Positions 6,605-6,993 of a stretch of DNA of 6,993 nucleotides are shown here, piece by piece. The notes under the pieces are model-generated. The model was not told the DNA's origin. It saw only the letters and a program-made list of their open reading frames with translations, and did no database searches. The translations under genes were made by a program, and so were the position numbers. The stretch spans positions 1-6,993 of the forward strand of contig JAPLRA010000378.1 in the NCBI GenBank assembly GCA_026399445.1, in the 5' to 3' direction. Each line of letters starts with the position of its first letter. The stretch's first letter is position 1. This DNA comes from Sulfuritalea sp. GTDB taxonomy: Bacteria > Pseudomonadota > Gammaproteobacteria > Burkholderiales > Rhodocyclaceae.

Positions 6605-6993
6605 ATGGAGCGCATTACGATTTCTCTCGATGCCGATCTGGCGGCCGAGTTCGACCGGCTGATCGCCGAGCGCGGCTACCAGAATCGTTCCGAGGCGGTG
6701 CGCGATGTGCTGCGGGCGCATCTTGAGCAGGCGCGCCAGAAGCGTGGCGAGGCGACTCACTGTGTCGCCAGTCTGTCCTATGTTTATAACCATCACGAGC
6801 GCGATCTGGCCGAGCGGCTGACCGCCTTGCAGCACGGCCAGCACGACCTTACGGTGGCCACTCTGCATGCCCATCTCGACCACGAAAACTGCCTCGAAAG
6901 CGTAATCCTGCGCGGGCCGACCGCCGCGGTGCGCAGCTTCTCGGATGCGCTGATTGCCGAGCGCGGCGTGCGGCACGGCCAGCTCAACCTGAT
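6605..6993 (+). CDS. nikR: NikR, nickel-responsive transcriptional repressor, C-terminal end outside the window
   Basis: NikR binds Ni(II) and then represses nickel uptake genes and, in some bacteria, other nickel-related genes. The visible 129 residues match the family end to end. A ribbon-helix-helix DNA-binding domain lies at about 1-45 and keeps Arg3 and Thr5 on the DNA-contacting strand. An ACT-like tetramerisation and metal domain follows. The four high-affinity nickel ligands are all present: His77, His88 and His90 (the latter two in TLHAHL), and Cys96 in ENCLE. The sequence ends in RGVRHGQLNL, close to where E. coli NikR (about 133 residues) ends, so probably only a few residues are lost. 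The start is well supported by GAAGG at 6595-6599, 5 bases upstream, and lies one base after the stop of the HD phosphohydrolase gene. NikR is more often seen near nickel transporters, so its place behind two HD phosphohydrolases is unusual. Confidence 0.95.
   Translation, partial: MERITISLDADLAAEFDRLIAERGYQNRSEAVRDVLRAHLEQARQKRGEATHCVASLSYVYNHHERDLAERLTALQHGQHDLTVATLHAHLDHENCLESVILRGPTAAVRSFSDALIAERGVRHGQLNL

Overview
The window is GC-rich, densely coded DNA from a Gram-negative bacterium. It holds seven genes in two divergent blocks separated by one regulatory gap of about 250 bases. The protein sequences look proteobacterial, and most like a betaproteobacterium of the Cupriavidus, Hydrogenophilus or Rhodocyclales kind. 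This rests on the hoxFUYH gene order, the HoxE-like domain fused to the front of HoxF, and the co-occurrence of NikR with HD-GYP signalling proteins. The genus cannot be fixed from the sequence alone.

Left block, minus strand (1-3838): hoxF, hoxU, hoxY and hoxH encode a cytoplasmic group 3d (bidirectional, NAD-reducing) [NiFe] hydrogenase. HoxH and HoxY form the H2-activating module and HoxF and HoxU the NAD(H)-reacting diaphorase module. hoxF/hoxU and hoxU/hoxY overlap by ATGA, and hoxH follows hoxY after 29 bases, so this is one transcription unit. hoxH runs off the left edge. hoxF is broken as written: at about 2685-2689 the reading frame changes and about 16 expected residues are missing, which fits a deletion of roughly 46 bases. 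The other subunits are intact with all their cluster-binding cysteines.

Gap (3839-4090): this holds the hoxF ribosome binding site, two short perfect palindromes close to hoxF, and a candidate sigma-54 promoter facing hoxF with a perfect -24 half and a weak -12 half.

Right block, plus strand (4091-6993): three tightly packed genes. The first is a GAF-GAF-HD-GYP protein, probably a cyclic-di-GMP phosphodiesterase. The second is an HD-superfamily phosphohydrolase that starts inside its stop codon. The third is nikR, the nickel-responsive ribbon-helix-helix repressor, one base further on and cut by the right edge.

Taken together, a nickel enzyme is placed back to back with a nickel sensor that appears to be co-transcribed with two HD-type phosphohydrolases. 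This suggests, but does not prove, that nickel supply, second-messenger signalling and hydrogenase expression are linked here. That arrangement and the broken hoxF are the two points most worth following up.
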